49,317 nucleotides of DNA, from NCBI GenBank assembly GCA_018884025.1, contig JAHLFB010000075.1:1-49317 (forward strand), written 5' to 3'. Position 1 is the first letter of the stretch. Each line of letters begins with the position of its first letter. This document shows, piece after piece, positions 9,519-18,701 of this stretch. The notes beneath the pieces were generated by a model, which was not told the DNA's origin, did not search any database, and saw nothing but the letters and a program-made list of their open reading frames with translations. The position numbers and the translations under genes are program-made. This DNA is from Candidatus Phocaeicola faecipullorum. Its GTDB lineage: Bacteria; Bacteroidota; Bacteroidia; Bacteroidales; Bacteroidaceae.

Positions 9519-9526
9519 TATTTTTG
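9519..9526 (+). promoter_or_regulatory. possible internal -7 box before the first GH51 gene
   Basis: TATTTTTG in the 62-bp gap between GH43 and GH51 fits TAnnTTTG and lies 28 bp before the ATG at 9555. No -33 box or HTCS operator is seen nearby, so this may be a weak constitutive start or chance in AT-rich DNA. Confidence 0.35.
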
Positions 9527-9554
9527 TATCACAAATAAAATTAATACTTTTCCC

Positions 9555-11534
9555 ATGAAAAAACACTTCACATTATTAAGTGCCTTAGCCCTCACAACAT
9601 GTATGGGCATCAGCGCACAAGAGGTAAACAATATGGTTGTTCAGACCAACAAAATCGGTGCTGAAATACAGCCTACTATGTACGGACATTTCTTCGAGGA
9701 CATCAACTATGGTGCCGACGGAGGACTATATGCAGAACTTATAAAGAACCGTTCGTTCGAGTTTCCACAGAACTTTATGGGATGGAATATCTTCGGCAAT
9801 GTAACTTTGCTGGATGACGGCCCGTTCGACAAAAACCCTCACTACGTACGACTGGGAGATCCGGGACATGCGCACAAGCGTACAGGTATCGAGAACGAAG
9901 GTTTCTTCGGAATAGGTATCAAAGCCGGCGAAAGCTACCGTTTCAGCGTATGGGCAAGGGGTGAAAACCAGAAAATCACTATGGAACTCATCGACAATGC
10001 TTCTATGGGAGAAACACAGGTTATAACTTCGCAGACATTGGATATCAACTCCAAGGACTGGAAGAAATATGAGATAAAGCTTACTCCGGAACAGACATTC
10101 GCAAAGGCTCACTTGCGTATCTTCCTTGCATCTGCAGGAACTGTTGACCTGGAGCATGTCTCATTATTCCCTACCGACACATGGAAAGGCCGCGAAAACG
10201 GATTGCGCAAAGACCTTGTACAGGCTCTTGCTGATACAAAACCGGGAGTGTTCCGTTTCCCAGGAGGATGTATAGTGGAAGGAACAGACCTTGCTTCGCG
10301 CTATAACTGGAAAAACTCTGTAGGCCCGGTTGAAAACCGTCCTCTGAACGAAAACCGCTGGCACTACACTTTCCCTCACCGCTTCTTCCCTGACTATTTC
10401 CAGACATACGGAATGGGATTCTACGAACTCTTCCTGTTGGCAGAAGATATGGGTGCAGAACCATTGCCTGTACTTAGCTGCGGTCTTGCATGCCAGTTCC
10501 AGAATGAAAACGAAGAAGCACACGTGAAGGTTTGCGACCTTCAGCCTTACATACAGGATGCTCTCGACCTTATCGAGTTTGCAAACGGAGCTACAGACAC
10601 CAAATGGGGAGGCCTTCGTGCCGAGATGGGACATCCGGAACCGTTCAACTTGAAATTCATCGGAATAGGTAACGAACAGTGGGGTCCTGAATATCCGGAA
10701 CGTCTGAAACCATTCGTAGAAGCTATCCGCAAGGCATACCCGGATATGAAGATTATAGGTTCGTCAGGTCCTAACTCTGAAGGTAAGGACTTTGAGTATC
10801 TGTGGCCAGAAATGAAGAAACTGAAAGTTGATTTGGTGGACGAACATTTCTACCGTCCTGAAGACTGGTTCCTAAACTCTGGCAGCAGATATGACAACTA
10901 CGACCGCAAAGGTCCGAAAGTATTTGCAGGCGAATATGCATGCCACGGCAAGGGCAAGAAATGGAATCATTTCCATGCGTCACTTCTTGAGGCTGCTTTC
11001 CTTACAGGCGTAGAACGCAATGCCGACATCGTTCATATGGCTACATACGCTCCGCTGCTTGCACATGTTGAAGGATGGCAGTGGCGTCCTGACCTGATAT
11101 GGTTCGACAATCTACGCTCTGTACGCACATGCAGCTGGTATGTTCAGAACCTGTACGGACACAACAAGGGAACAAACGTAATCCCTCTCACTATGGACAA
11201 GAAGGCTGTAAGCGGCCAGGAGGGACAGAACGGACTTTTTGCAAGTGCGGTATTGGACAAGGAGAACAATACTTACATTCTGAAAGTTGTCAATACTTCG
11301 GACAAGAGCCAGAAGCTGAACATCGAATTCAAAGGCCTGAAGAAATCAGTATCACTCGTCAACGGCAAGTGCATCACTCTTCATTCTGACAATTCCGACG
11401 CAGAAAACACTCTTGACGAACCAAACAAGATTGTTCCTGTGGAAAAGGATATCAACATCGAAAAGAACATCCTGAACACCGAAATCGGAGAAATGACATT
11501 CGCAATCTATAAATTTGAAATATCTAAAAAGTAA
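9555..11534 (+). CDS. GH51 alpha-L-arabinofuranosidase with N-terminal carbohydrate-binding-like insert
   Basis: Retaining arabinofuranosidase of 659 residues that removes arabinose from arabinan or arabinoxylan. A signal peptide (MKKHFTLLSALALTTCMGISAQ) points to the periplasm or beyond. A beta-sandwich resembling the CBM4/9 fold follows the first GH51 strand, about residues 65-205 (SFEFPQNFMGWNIF...HVSLFPTDTW). The catalytic (beta/alpha)8 barrel carries the acid/base Glu374 in GIGNEQWG and nucleophile Glu460 in FAGEYA; a C-terminal beta domain completes the enzyme. It differs strongly in length and architecture from the next GH51, so the two are not a recent duplication; they probably attack different arabinose linkages. 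Only 3 bp separate it from the second GH51 gene. Confidence 0.93.
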   Translation: MKKHFTLLSALALTTCMGISAQEVNNMVVQTNKIGAEIQPTMYGHFFEDINYGADGGLYAELIKNRSFEFPQNFMGWNIFGNVTLLDDGPFDKNPHYVRLGDPGHAHKRTGIENEGFFGIGIKAGESYRFSVWARGENQKITMELIDNASMGETQVITSQTLDINSKDWKKYEIKLTPEQTFAKAHLRIFLASAGTVDLEHVSLFPTDTWKGRENGLRKDLVQALADTKPGVFRFPGGCIVEGTDLASRYNWKNSVGPVENRPLNENRWHYTFPHRFFPDYFQTYGMGFYELFLLAEDMGAEPLPVLSCGLACQFQNENEEAHVKVCDLQPYIQDALDLIEFANGATDTKWGGLRAEMGHPEPFNLKFIGIGNEQWGPEYPERLKPFVEAIRKAYPDMKIIGSSGPNSEGKDFEYLWPEMKKLKVDLVDEHFYRPEDWFLNSGSRYDNYDRKGPKVFAGEYACHGKGKKWNHFHASLLEAAFLTGVERNADIVHMATYAPLLAHVEGWQWRPDLIWFDNLRSVRTCSWYVQNLYGHNKGTNVIPLTMDKKAVSGQEGQNGLFASAVLDKENNTYILKVVNTSDKSQKLNIEFKGLKKSVSLVNGKCITLHSDNSDAENTLDEPNKIVPVEKDINIEKNILNTEIGEMTFAIYKFEISKK

Positions 11535-11537
11535 CTT

Positions 11538-13073
11538 ATGAAGAACATCGTTTTATCTATTGCCATGATGGCAAGCGTATCGGCTTTCGCACAGCAGAAG
11601 GCTACGATAGAAATATATCCTGAAAAAGGTAACCAGATTATACCGAAAGAAATATACGGACAGTTTGCCGAACATCTTGGTACATGTATATACGGCGGAC
11701 TTTGGGTAGGCGAAGACTCGAAGATTCCTAACATAAAAGGTTATAGAACAGACGTTTTCGAGGCACTGAAGAAACTGAAAGTGCCTGTACTGAGATGGCC
11801 GGGAGGATGTTTTGCCGATGAATACCACTGGATGGACGGTATCGGTCCTAAGGAAAACCGCCCTCGTATGGTGAACAATAACTGGGGTGGTACGGTAGAA
11901 GACAACAGCTTCGGTACTCATGAGTTCCTCAACCTCTGCGAAATGCTCGAATGCGAGCCTTATATCAGCGGAAACGTTGGTAGCGGTTCGGTAGAAGAAA
12001 TGGCAAAATGGGTGGAATACATGACATCGGAACAGGGAAGTCCTATGGCAAAGCTTCGTAAGGAAAACGGACGCGAAAAGCCATGGAAAGTAAAATACTT
12101 CGGAGTAGGTAACGAAAGTTGGGGATGCGGTGGAAACATGCGTCCGGAATATTATGCCGACCTGTATCGCCGTTATTCTACTTATTGCAGAAACTATAAC
12201 GGAAACGTCCTTTTCAAAATTGCAAGCGGTGCGAGCGACTATGATTACAACTGGACTGAGGTGCTTATGCAGAACGTAGGCCACAGAATGGACGGAGTGT
12301 CACTCCACTATTATACAGTGACAGGATGGAGCGGCAGCAAAGGCTCGGCTACCAAGTTCACAAACGAGGATTATTACTGGACAATGGGCAAGTGTCTTGA
12401 AATAGAAGATGTACTGAAACGCCACATCGCCATCATGGACAAGTATGACCCTAAGAAACAGATTGCCCTGATGGTGGACGAATGGGGTACATGGTGGGAT
12501 GAAGAACCGGGAACTATCCCAGGACACCTTTACCAGCAGAACACACTGCGCGACGCTTTCGTGGCTTCACTCACTCTCGATGTGTTCCACAAATATACAG
12601 ACCGCGTAAAGATGACAAACATCGCACAGATAGCAAACGTTCTTCAGTCAATGATTCTGACAAAAGACGATAAAATGGTACTGACTCCTACATACCACGT
12701 GTTCGAAATGTACAACGTACATCAGGATGCTACATACCTGCCATTGAACCTCGAATGTAACTACAAGGTGGTAAGGGACAACAGAGAAGTGCCTATGGTG
12801 AGCGCTACAGCATCACGCAAGGACGGACTGACACACATCTCGCTGTCAAATGTCGATTTGAACGAGGAACAGGAAATCACAATCAAGCTTGACGGAATGA
12901 ACATCAAGAGTGTTTCAGGAAGAATCCTTACTTCTGACAAGATTGACGATTACAACTCTTTCGAAAATCCTGACGTAGTATGCCCGAAAGAATTCAAAGG
13001 CGCAAAAATCAGCAAGAACACACTAATCGTGAAACTGCCGGCTAAATCAATAGTAACACTGGAGCTTAAATAA
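11538..13073 (+). CDS. GH51 alpha-L-arabinofuranosidase (AbfA type)
   Basis: Compact GH51 enzyme of 511 residues, the usual size for this subgroup. Signal peptide [19 protein letters not shown], so it is exported. Barrel motifs include [14 protein letters not shown], acid/base Glu193 in [11 protein letters not shown] and nucleophile Glu315 in MVDEWGTWW; the C-terminus forms the usual jelly-roll. It begins 3 bp after the preceding GH51 stop and is followed by a terminator at 13110, so it closes the GH43-GH51-GH51 operon. Expected product is free L-arabinose from short arabino-oligosaccharides. No arabinose catabolic genes are present in the window. Confidence 0.94.
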   Translation: MKNIVLSIAMMASVSAFAQQKATIEIYPEKGNQIIPKEIYGQFAEHLGTCIYGGLWVGEDSKIPNIKGYRTDVFEALKKLKVPVLRWPGGCFADEYHWMDGIGPKENRPRMVNNNWGGTVEDNSFGTHEFLNLCEMLECEPYISGNVGSGSVEEMAKWVEYMTSEQGSPMAKLRKENGREKPWKVKYFGVGNESWGCGGNMRPEYYADLYRRYSTYCRNYNGNVLFKIASGASDYDYNWTEVLMQNVGHRMDGVSLHYYTVTGWSGSKGSATKFTNEDYYWTMGKCLEIEDVLKRHIAIMDKYDPKKQIALMVDEWGTWWDEEPGTIPGHLYQQNTLRDAFVASLTLDVFHKYTDRVKMTNIAQIANVLQSMILTKDDKMVLTPTYHVFEMYNVHQDATYLPLNLECNYKVVRDNREVPMVSATASRKDGLTHISLSNVDLNEEQEITIKLDGMNIKSVSGRILTSDKIDDYNSFENPDVVCPKEFKGAKISKNTLIVKLPAKSIVTLELK

Positions 13074-13109
13074 AGCGAAAGTACAATTAAGTAAACAGAT
13101 AAATTGCAA

Positions 13110-13150
13110 AGAGCCATATTCCGATAACGGGATGTAGCTCTTAACTTTTT
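13110..13150 (+). terminator. terminator of the GH43-GH51-GH51 operon
   Basis: AGAGCCATATTCCG pairs with CGGGATGTAGCTCT across a four-base ATAA loop, with one mismatch and two wobble pairs, followed by a T-rich tail ending in TTTTT. It lies 36 bp after the last GH51 stop. Confidence 0.75.
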
Positions 13151-13176
13151 GTTATGTTTCCGGACATCTGCAACAA

Positions 13177-13185
13177 GATTTCCCG
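13177..13185. repeat. target-site duplication, left copy
   Basis: GATTTCCCG directly abuts the left end of the insertion sequence; an identical copy abuts the right end at 14481. Nine bases agrees with the 8-10 bp duplications of the ISAs1 family. Confidence 0.9.
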
Positions 13186-13207
13186 CAGGGCTGACGCATT
13201 ACTTAAT
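13186..13207. repeat. left terminal inverted repeat of the IS
   Basis: 22 bp that match the right end (14459-14480) as an exact reverse complement. The match stops at both the inner and outer boundary. The outer end CAGGGCTG is of the type seen in ISAs1-family elements. Confidence 0.95.
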
Positions 13208-13273
13208 AAACTGATAATCAACCTGAGTTTGATAAGTTCAATGATATAATCTACCTATAATTACTTTTTTCTT

Positions 13274-13281
13274 TACTTTTG
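13274..13281 (+). promoter_or_regulatory. -7 box for the transposase
   Basis: TACTTTTG fits TAnnTTTG, 28 bp before the transposase ATG at 13310. No clear -33 element. Confidence 0.5.
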
Positions 13282-13309
13282 TCCTATATTTTCAAGTTAA
13301 AAACATCCA

Positions 13310-14467
13310 ATGGAAATCATCTCAATACTCCGTACAGTAAAGGATCCTCGTCGTGAACATTTAAGAGAACACAGTTTCGAGTGTATATTTTATATCGCAA
13401 TGGCCGCAGTCATAGGCGGTGCAGAAAGCTGGTATGAAGTTGCCGATTTCGGTAAGATGCATGAATCTTTCTTCCGCTCACGCATAAAGGACTTTAAATG
13501 TGTTCCTTCTCATGACACTTTCAATCGTGTCTTTTCCCTTCTTTCTCCCGATGAACTCGAAAAGGGTTTCCGTACCTGGATACGTGAAATTTGCGGTAAA
13601 TACCGTGGCCTTGTATCCATAGACGGTAAAGAGATATGCGGTGCCCGTGAAGAGAAGAGCGACGGCAGTTTTGAGTCTCTCCGCATAGTAAGTGCCTGGG
13701 CATCAAGTAATGGTGTTTGTCTTGGTCAGGAAAAGGTAAGTGAAAAGAGTAACGAAATAAAGGCAATACCATTGTTGATAAAGGCTCTTGACCTTGAAGG
13801 CTGTATAATTACCATTGATGCCATTGGCTGCCAGCATGAAATAGTCGATACAATCATAGATGCAAAAGCGGAATATCTTATAAGTTTAAAGAAGAACCAG
13901 AAGAACCTTTATGAAACTGTAGAGGGCTGGTTCTCTGATATTGACATCTATGGAAACAATATTGACGGAAGAGGCCATATACCGAAGACAAGATACAGGT
14001 ACAGCATAACGGAGGAATGTTCACATGGGCGCTTCGAGAGGCGTGTGTGTCAGGTATATAACAATGGCCTATTGTCTAAACTCCTGGAATGGAAGGGGGT
14101 AAACTCAGTGGTTTGCCTGACCAATACGAAGAAATATATCAAGTCAGGAAAGACTACGGTAGAGAAACACTATTACATAACATCACTTCCTTTGGATTCT
14201 GACCGTATAATTTCAACAATCAGAAGTCATTGGAGTATAGAGAATAATCTTCACTGGCAGCTTGATGTGTCATTCAATGAAGACAGCCAGAAGAAAAAGA
14301 AAAATGCAGCACAGAACTTTTCTCTACTCAATAAGATAGCCATGACGCAACTAAAAAACAACAAGAGGAAATCAAGCCTTAAGGGTAAAAGAAAAATGGC
14401 GGGATGGAGCGATGAGTTTCTTGCTGAACTTTTAGATGCGCCATGGCAAAATGAAGAAATTAAGTAA
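13310..14467 (+). CDS. ISAs1-family DDE transposase
   Basis: Cut-and-paste transposase of 385 residues, a normal length for ISAs1 (H-repeat-type) elements. An N-terminal DDE-associated domain (ILRTVKDPRREHLREHSFECI) is followed by the catalytic core: Asp105 in VSIDGKEI, Asp170 in ITIDAIGCQ and Glu311 in RSHWSIENNLHW. The reading frame is intact, and its last codons and stop lie inside the right terminal repeat. The ATG at 13310 follows a -7 box and leaves about 100 bp of left end before the gene. Confidence 0.96.
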   Translation: MEIISILRTVKDPRREHLREHSFECIFYIAMAAVIGGAESWYEVADFGKMHESFFRSRIKDFKCVPSHDTFNRVFSLLSPDELEKGFRTWIREICGKYRGLVSIDGKEICGAREEKSDGSFESLRIVSAWASSNGVCLGQEKVSEKSNEIKAIPLLIKALDLEGCIITIDAIGCQHEIVDTIIDAKAEYLISLKKNQKNLYETVEGWFSDIDIYGNNIDGRGHIPKTRYRYSITEECSHGRFERRVCQVYNNGLLSKLLEWKGVNSVVCLTNTKKYIKSGKTTVEKHYYITSLPLDSDRIISTIRSHWSIENNLHWQLDVSFNEDSQKKKKNAAQNFSLLNKIAMTQLKNNKRKSSLKGKRKMAGWSDEFLAELLDAPWQNEEIK

Positions 14468-14480
14468 TGCGTCAGCCCTG
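14459..14480. repeat. right terminal inverted repeat of the IS
   Basis: Exact reverse complement of 13186-13207. It overlaps the 3' end of the transposase gene, including its stop codon. Confidence 0.95.
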
Positions 14481-14489
14481 GATTTCCCG
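14481..14489. repeat. target-site duplication, right copy
   Basis: GATTTCCCG, identical to 13177-13185, directly after the right terminal repeat of the IS. Confidence 0.9.
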
Positions 14490-14498
14490 ACAGAGAAA

Positions 14499-14586
14499 GC
14501 GTTACACGTACGTGTAACGGGTGGAACACGAACGTGAAACGAGCGTAACACCTACGTGTGACGCGCGTTACACGAACGTGTTACGC
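14499..14586. repeat. array of four tandem 22-bp palindromes
   Basis: Four back-to-back imperfect palindromes with an exact 22-bp period, centred at 14509.5, 14531.5, 14553.5 and 14575.5. The first contains the perfect 20-base palindrome CGTTACACGTACGTGTAACG. The shared core is ACAC(G/C)NACGTG. Units differ by several bases, yet most changes keep the palindrome. The array is GC-rich compared with its surroundings and lies 26 bp after the stop of the second HTCS gene, between convergent transcription units. It may form stacked RNA hairpins ending transcription from both sides, or bind a dimeric protein. I do not recognise a named family. Confidence 0.85.
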
Positions 14587-14612
14587 CAAATATATACGGG
14601 AATTTCCGGATA

Positions 14613-17600
14613 TTACTTCTGTTGCTTTATATATTCGGTAGGAAGACAACCGATATACTTCTTAAAACTTGTAGCAAAATAAGACGGGGTGCTGAACCCG
14701 ACCATGGAGCTTATCTCAGCAATGTTGTAACGTCCCTCCTTTAGCAGACGGCATGCCTCGGAAAATCTGATTTTCTTTATAAACTCTATTGCCGATTCTC
14801 CTGTTATGGCTTTCAGCTTGAGATGCAGATTTGAACGGCTCATGTTCATCTGACTTGCAAAATCCTCGGTAGAGAAGTCTGTATTGTCAAGATTCTTTTT
14901 GACTATCTCCACAGCTTTCTTAAGGAGTTCCTCATCTACAGGATTGAATGTCACTTTCTCCGGCTCTACTGTAAGCTCTTTGGAATAATGCTCCAGCATA
15001 CGGCGGCGCGTACGCATCATGTTCTGTATCTTCGAAATCACTAAAGAAAGCGAGAACGGTTTCGGAATATAGTCGTCGGCACCTGTTCCCAAAGCCTCTT
15101 TCTGGTCGCTTAGGTCTGTTTTTGCCGAAAGCATTATCACTGGGATATGGCTTGTAGATACGTTCTGCTTGATGTTTTTGCATAACTTCACTCCGTCCAT
15201 GACAGGCATCATCACGTCTGTTATCACTATATCGACTGTGTTCTTCTTAAGCAGTTCCAATGCCACTTCGCCATTCTCCGCCTGAAGCACAGTGAATACT
15301 TTTGACAAACCGGATTTCAAATAATGTCTAACCTCGTCATTATCCTCTACCACCAGTATTGTACCTCTTTCCAGACTGTCATCATCTTCATCAACGCCTT
15401 TTACATCATCATCTGAATCGATGAAAAACATTTCTTTGGTATTGGTGAAATGTGCCGGTGTCTCTGTACCAGGCAAACTTCCGGCAATCTCGTCCTCTTT
15501 ATACACTGAAATATTCTGAGGCAGGTAAACGTAGAACGTACTGCCCTTGCCCGGTTCGCTCTCCAGTTCTATAGTTCCATGATGCAGTTCTACCAGACGC
15601 TGCACCAGCGACAGGCCTATACCGCTTCCTATATGCTCGGAATCCAACTGGAAAAAGCGCTCGAATATCTTCTTGTGCTTGTTCGGCGCTATGCCTACTC
15701 CGGTATCGGATACGCTCAATACCAGAAAACCGTCTTTCAACGACAGATTAACGGTAATACTTCCTTCCTTGGTATATTTGAACGAGTTGGACAAAAGATT
15801 ATTCAATATAATCTCAATGTATTTTGCATCGGCAAGGACTTCTGTACCGTCCAGGTCGGATACAAGATTATAAGACAGCGATTTGTGCTTAGCAAGTTTC
15901 TCGTAGAAAGAGAAACATTCCTTTACTACGGAATATATGTTGCTTTTTTCCACTCTTAGCTTGAACACACCAAGCTCGGCACGTCTGTAATCCATCAGCT
16001 GATTAACCATATGCAGCAGACGCGTAGTATTTCTCTCTACAAAACCCAGCTGTTCTTTCATCCATTTATCCGTAGTACGCAACTTCATTTCCTGCACAGG
16101 GGCCATGATAAGAGTTAGCGGAGTACGCAGTTCATGCGATATGTTTATGAAGAAACGCATCTTCATCTGATTTATTTCTTCCTGATGTATTTTTTCCTTA
16201 TGCTCCATCTCAAGCTGCGCCTGCATCTGTTTTTTAATCCAGAAATGCCTCAGAACAAGAGATATGACAATCACAACCAGAACAAATATAAGAGTGCGTG
16301 CCCACCAGGTTTCATACCACACAGGCAGTATTCTGATGTAAAGTGTTTCAGGATTGTTGTTCCATTTTCCATCATTATTGGCCGAACGTACCTTGAAACA
16401 ATACTCCCCGTGAGGAAGATTTATATAGGAAACAGAACGGTTGGACTGCACCTGAGTCCAGTTTTCATCATACCCCTCAAGCTTGTATGAAAATGTATTA
16501 TGCTGTCCTGCCAGATAATTTGAAACAACGAATTTAAGAGTAAATGAGCGATGAGAATTATCAAGAGTGATACTGTCCGTATCGGAAATATGTTTCTTCA
16601 ATATTCCTGTATCATCGCCCGGGCGTACCTCTCTGTCGTACAGCATCAGCTTTGTTATCACCGGACTCGGAGAATAAGGATTGTCAATAAGAAGTTCCGG
16701 ACGGAATGTTGTTATTCCGTTTATACCTCCGAAATAAAGCTGTCCGTCGGACGTACGGCAATGTGAATACGAATTAAACTGGTTACTCTGTATGCCATCG
16801 TCTATCGTAAAGTTTCTGAACTTATCGTTCAGCGGACTGTAACAGCTGAGTCCCATATTCGTACTTACCCATATATTGCTGAAAGAATCTTCTTCTATAC
16901 CATAAACCACATTGTTCGGCAATCCATCAGCATCCGAAAGATGAATAAGTTCCCCATTCTTGGTGTCTATACAATAAAGCCCCATCCTTGTACCTATCCA
17001 TATACGTCCGTCTCCGGCCTGGTATATACATTGGGCAGTCTTTATATTACCGATACCTTTTATCCCGAACGATGTTTTTTTGAGTTTACCGTCTTCCACC
17101 GAATATTTCAGCATCTCGTCGTCAAGAGCTATCCAAAGACAGTCGGAAGTATCCTTATACATTGCATATATTGCCTTCCCGAACACGGAAGCATCTGTTT
17201 CGGGAGTAAAAGAACCGTCAGCGGTATTATAAACAAATAAACCGTTAAGAGTGCCAAGCCACAAAGTCTTGCTGTCGCGCGGCAATATTACATATATACT
17301 GTTGGAAGGCGAGTTTATCTCGCTTATATATCTGTGTCTTATGCTACCCGTCCTGCGGTCGATTTCCTTCATTCCGCCTGCATGAGTACCCACATATACC
17401 TTGTCTGAAGCCTCGTCAATATATACGGATTTCACATTATTTGACTCACGTGATATACCATCATCACCTGAATCGAACAAATAAAACCTGAAAGTGCCAT
17501 CCGCAGGGTTATAACAGTTTAGTCCTCCATCATTTGTACCTATCCACAGCCTCGATTTCTCATCCTCAACTATACAGCTCACCACATTGTCGCTCAATGA

Positions 17601-18653
17601 ATTCTTGTAAGGTTCATGCCTGATGTTCCTGAACCTGTTCTTCAAAGGATGATAGTAATTAAGGCCGCCGAAGAATGTTCCAAGCCACATTCCTCCCTGA
17701 TTATCCTTGTATATGCACCTTACAGAACGCTGACTGAGGCTTTCCGGGTCAGTCTGGTCATTAGTGTAGGTTATAAAAGAATCGCTGGACTTCACATAGA
17801 TGTTAAGATCGTTGAAGGTACCGACCCACAGTCTTCCGTTTGAATCTTTCGCCAGAGAACGTATATAGTCGGAACTTATGCTCCCCTTTTTCCCGTCATG
17901 ACGATAATGTGCCATATCTCCGCTACGGACATCAAGCACAACCAGACCGCTTCCTTCTGTTCCTATCCACAATTCATACAGATTCATTATCAACATGGTC
18001 TGTATTTTAAATCCTAATTTATACGATGAAGACAATACCATTTTATTAGTATCATACGAATAAGCCAGGATTTCTCCATCAAGGCAACCTACATATATAG
18101 AATTATTTACCTTATATAGACATGATACATTCTTATCTGCAAGTCCGGCAGGCAGCATAGTGTCAGAATAGGTCGAAGAGGAAACATCAAGCACCAAAAG
18201 TTTATTTCCCGAATTGACCATATATTTACCGTCGGACAGTTCGACAATATCAGTCACAAGTACATTCTTTCTGTCCTTAATAAGAAAATTCACAAAACTG
18301 TCGGTAGCCCTGTCGTAATACGAGACTCCCTTGTCAGTACCGATAAACACACGGCCTTTACTGTCGGTCATTACGCATCTGGCTATATCACCTGCGATAG
18401 AAGTAGAGTCTTTATCGCTATGACGGTATATTGTAAATTCATAACCGTCATAACGGTTTACACCATCGTACGTGGCAAACCACATATTGTCGGCATTATC
18501 CTGAGTAATGGAAAAAACCGTACTTTGCGAAAGTCCTTCGTTTATGGATATATGCGAGAATGTTATGTCTTCCGTATTGAAAGCCATAACACTGCTACTA
18601 AAGATAAATATGAATATATTTAACAGAATAAGACTGTATCTTGATAACCTCAT
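14613..18653 (-). CDS. second hybrid two-component system sensor/regulator (HTCS)
   Basis: Full-length HTCS of 1346 residues with N-terminal signal sequence (MRLSRYSLILLNIFIFIF) and periplasmic Reg_prop propeller repeats (MWFATYDGVNRYDGYEF, RLWVGTFNDLNIY, MWLGTFFGGLNYYHP). A Y_Y_Y domain at about residues 690-755 and one membrane helix at about 765-785 follow. The kinase has His840 in ISHELRTPLTL and ATPase motifs DTGVGIAPN and GSGIGLSLVQRL; the receiver has Asp1146 in TDVMMPVMDG, and the protein ends in an AraC-type domain. All signalling residues are present. Its target is unclear: the nearest candidate is the divergent heparin lyase gene beyond tatA. The start is 48 bp after the tatA stop in the same direction, so co-transcription is possible. 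Confidence 0.95.
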   Translation of the reverse strand: MRLSRYSLILLNIFIFIFSSSVMAFNTEDITFSHISINEGLSQSTVFSITQDNADNMWFATYDGVNRYDGYEFTIYRHSDKDSTSIAGDIARCVMTDSKGRVFIGTDKGVSYYDRATDSFVNFLIKDRKNVLVTDIVELSDGKYMVNSGNKLLVLDVSSSTYSDTMLPAGLADKNVSCLYKVNNSIYVGCLDGEILAYSYDTNKMVLSSSYKLGFKIQTMLIMNLYELWIGTEGSGLVVLDVRSGDMAHYRHDGKKGSISSDYIRSLAKDSNGRLWVGTFNDLNIYVKSSDSFITYTNDQTDPESLSQRSVRCIYKDNQGGMWLGTFFGGLNYYHPLKNRFRNIRHEPYKNSLSDNVVSCIVEDEKSRLWIGTNDGGLNCYNPADGTFRFYLFDSGDDGISRESNNVKSVYIDEASDKVYVGTHAGGMKEIDRRTGSIRHRYISEINSPSNSIYVILPRDSKTLWLGTLNGLFVYNTADGSFTPETDASVFGKAIYAMYKDTSDCLWIALDDEMLKYSVEDGKLKKTSFGIKGIGNIKTAQCIYQAGDGRIWIGTRMGLYCIDTKNGELIHLSDADGLPNNVVYGIEEDSFSNIWVSTNMGLSCYSPLNDKFRNFTIDDGIQSNQFNSYSHCRTSDGQLYFGGINGITTFRPELLIDNPYSPSPVITKLMLYDREVRPGDDTGILKKHISDTDSITLDNSHRSFTLKFVVSNYLAGQHNTFSYKLEGYDENWTQVQSNRSVSYINLPHGEYCFKVRSANNDGKWNNNPETLYIRILPVWYETWWARTLIFVLVVIVISLVLRHFWIKKQMQAQLEMEHKEKIHQEEINQMKMRFFINISHELRTPLTLIMAPVQEMKLRTTDKWMKEQLGFVERNTTRLLHMVNQLMDYRRAELGVFKLRVEKSNIYSVVKECFSFYEKLAKHKSLSYNLVSDLDGTEVLADAKYIEIILNNLLSNSFKYTKEGSITVNLSLKDGFLVLSVSDTGVGIAPNKHKKIFERFFQLDSEHIGSGIGLSLVQRLVELHHGTIELESEPGKGSTFYVYLPQNISVYKEDEIAGSLPGTETPAHFTNTKEMFFIDSDDDVKGVDEDDDSLERGTILVVEDNDEVRHYLKSGLSKVFTVLQAENGEVALELLKKNTVDIVITDVMMPVMDGVKLCKNIKQNVSTSHIPVIMLSAKTDLSDQKEALGTGADDYIPKPFSLSLVISKIQNMMRTRRRMLEHYSKELTVEPEKVTFNPVDEELLKKAVEIVKKNLDNTDFSTEDFASQMNMSRSNLHLKLKAITGESAIEFIKKIRFSEACRLLKEGRYNIAEISSMVGFSTPSYFATSFKKYIGCLPTEYIKQQK

Positions 18654-18701
18654 TGCGCAATTGTGTTTCCAAAGTATAACTAAGCCCCGACCATAACAGG
18701 C

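Larger units (their letters stand above)
13186..14480 (+). mobile_element. intact ISAs1-family insertion sequence, 1295 bp
   Basis: The element has perfect 22-bp terminal inverted repeats starting CAGGGCTGACGCATTACT, a single full-length DDE transposase and a 9-bp target duplication. Nothing is decayed, so the insertion looks recent and possibly still active. It landed between the terminator of the arabinofuranosidase operon and a palindrome array in the gap between convergent genes, and so breaks no reading frame. Confidence 0.95.

Noticed and set aside
9555-13073. Recent tandem duplication of GH51 genes
   Set aside because: The two proteins differ in length (659 and 511), domain make-up and sequence around their catalytic residues; they are distinct GH51 subgroups.
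14499-14586. CRISPR array
   Set aside because: The units are palindromic and directly adjacent, with no spacers, no repeat of 28-36 bp and no cas genes.
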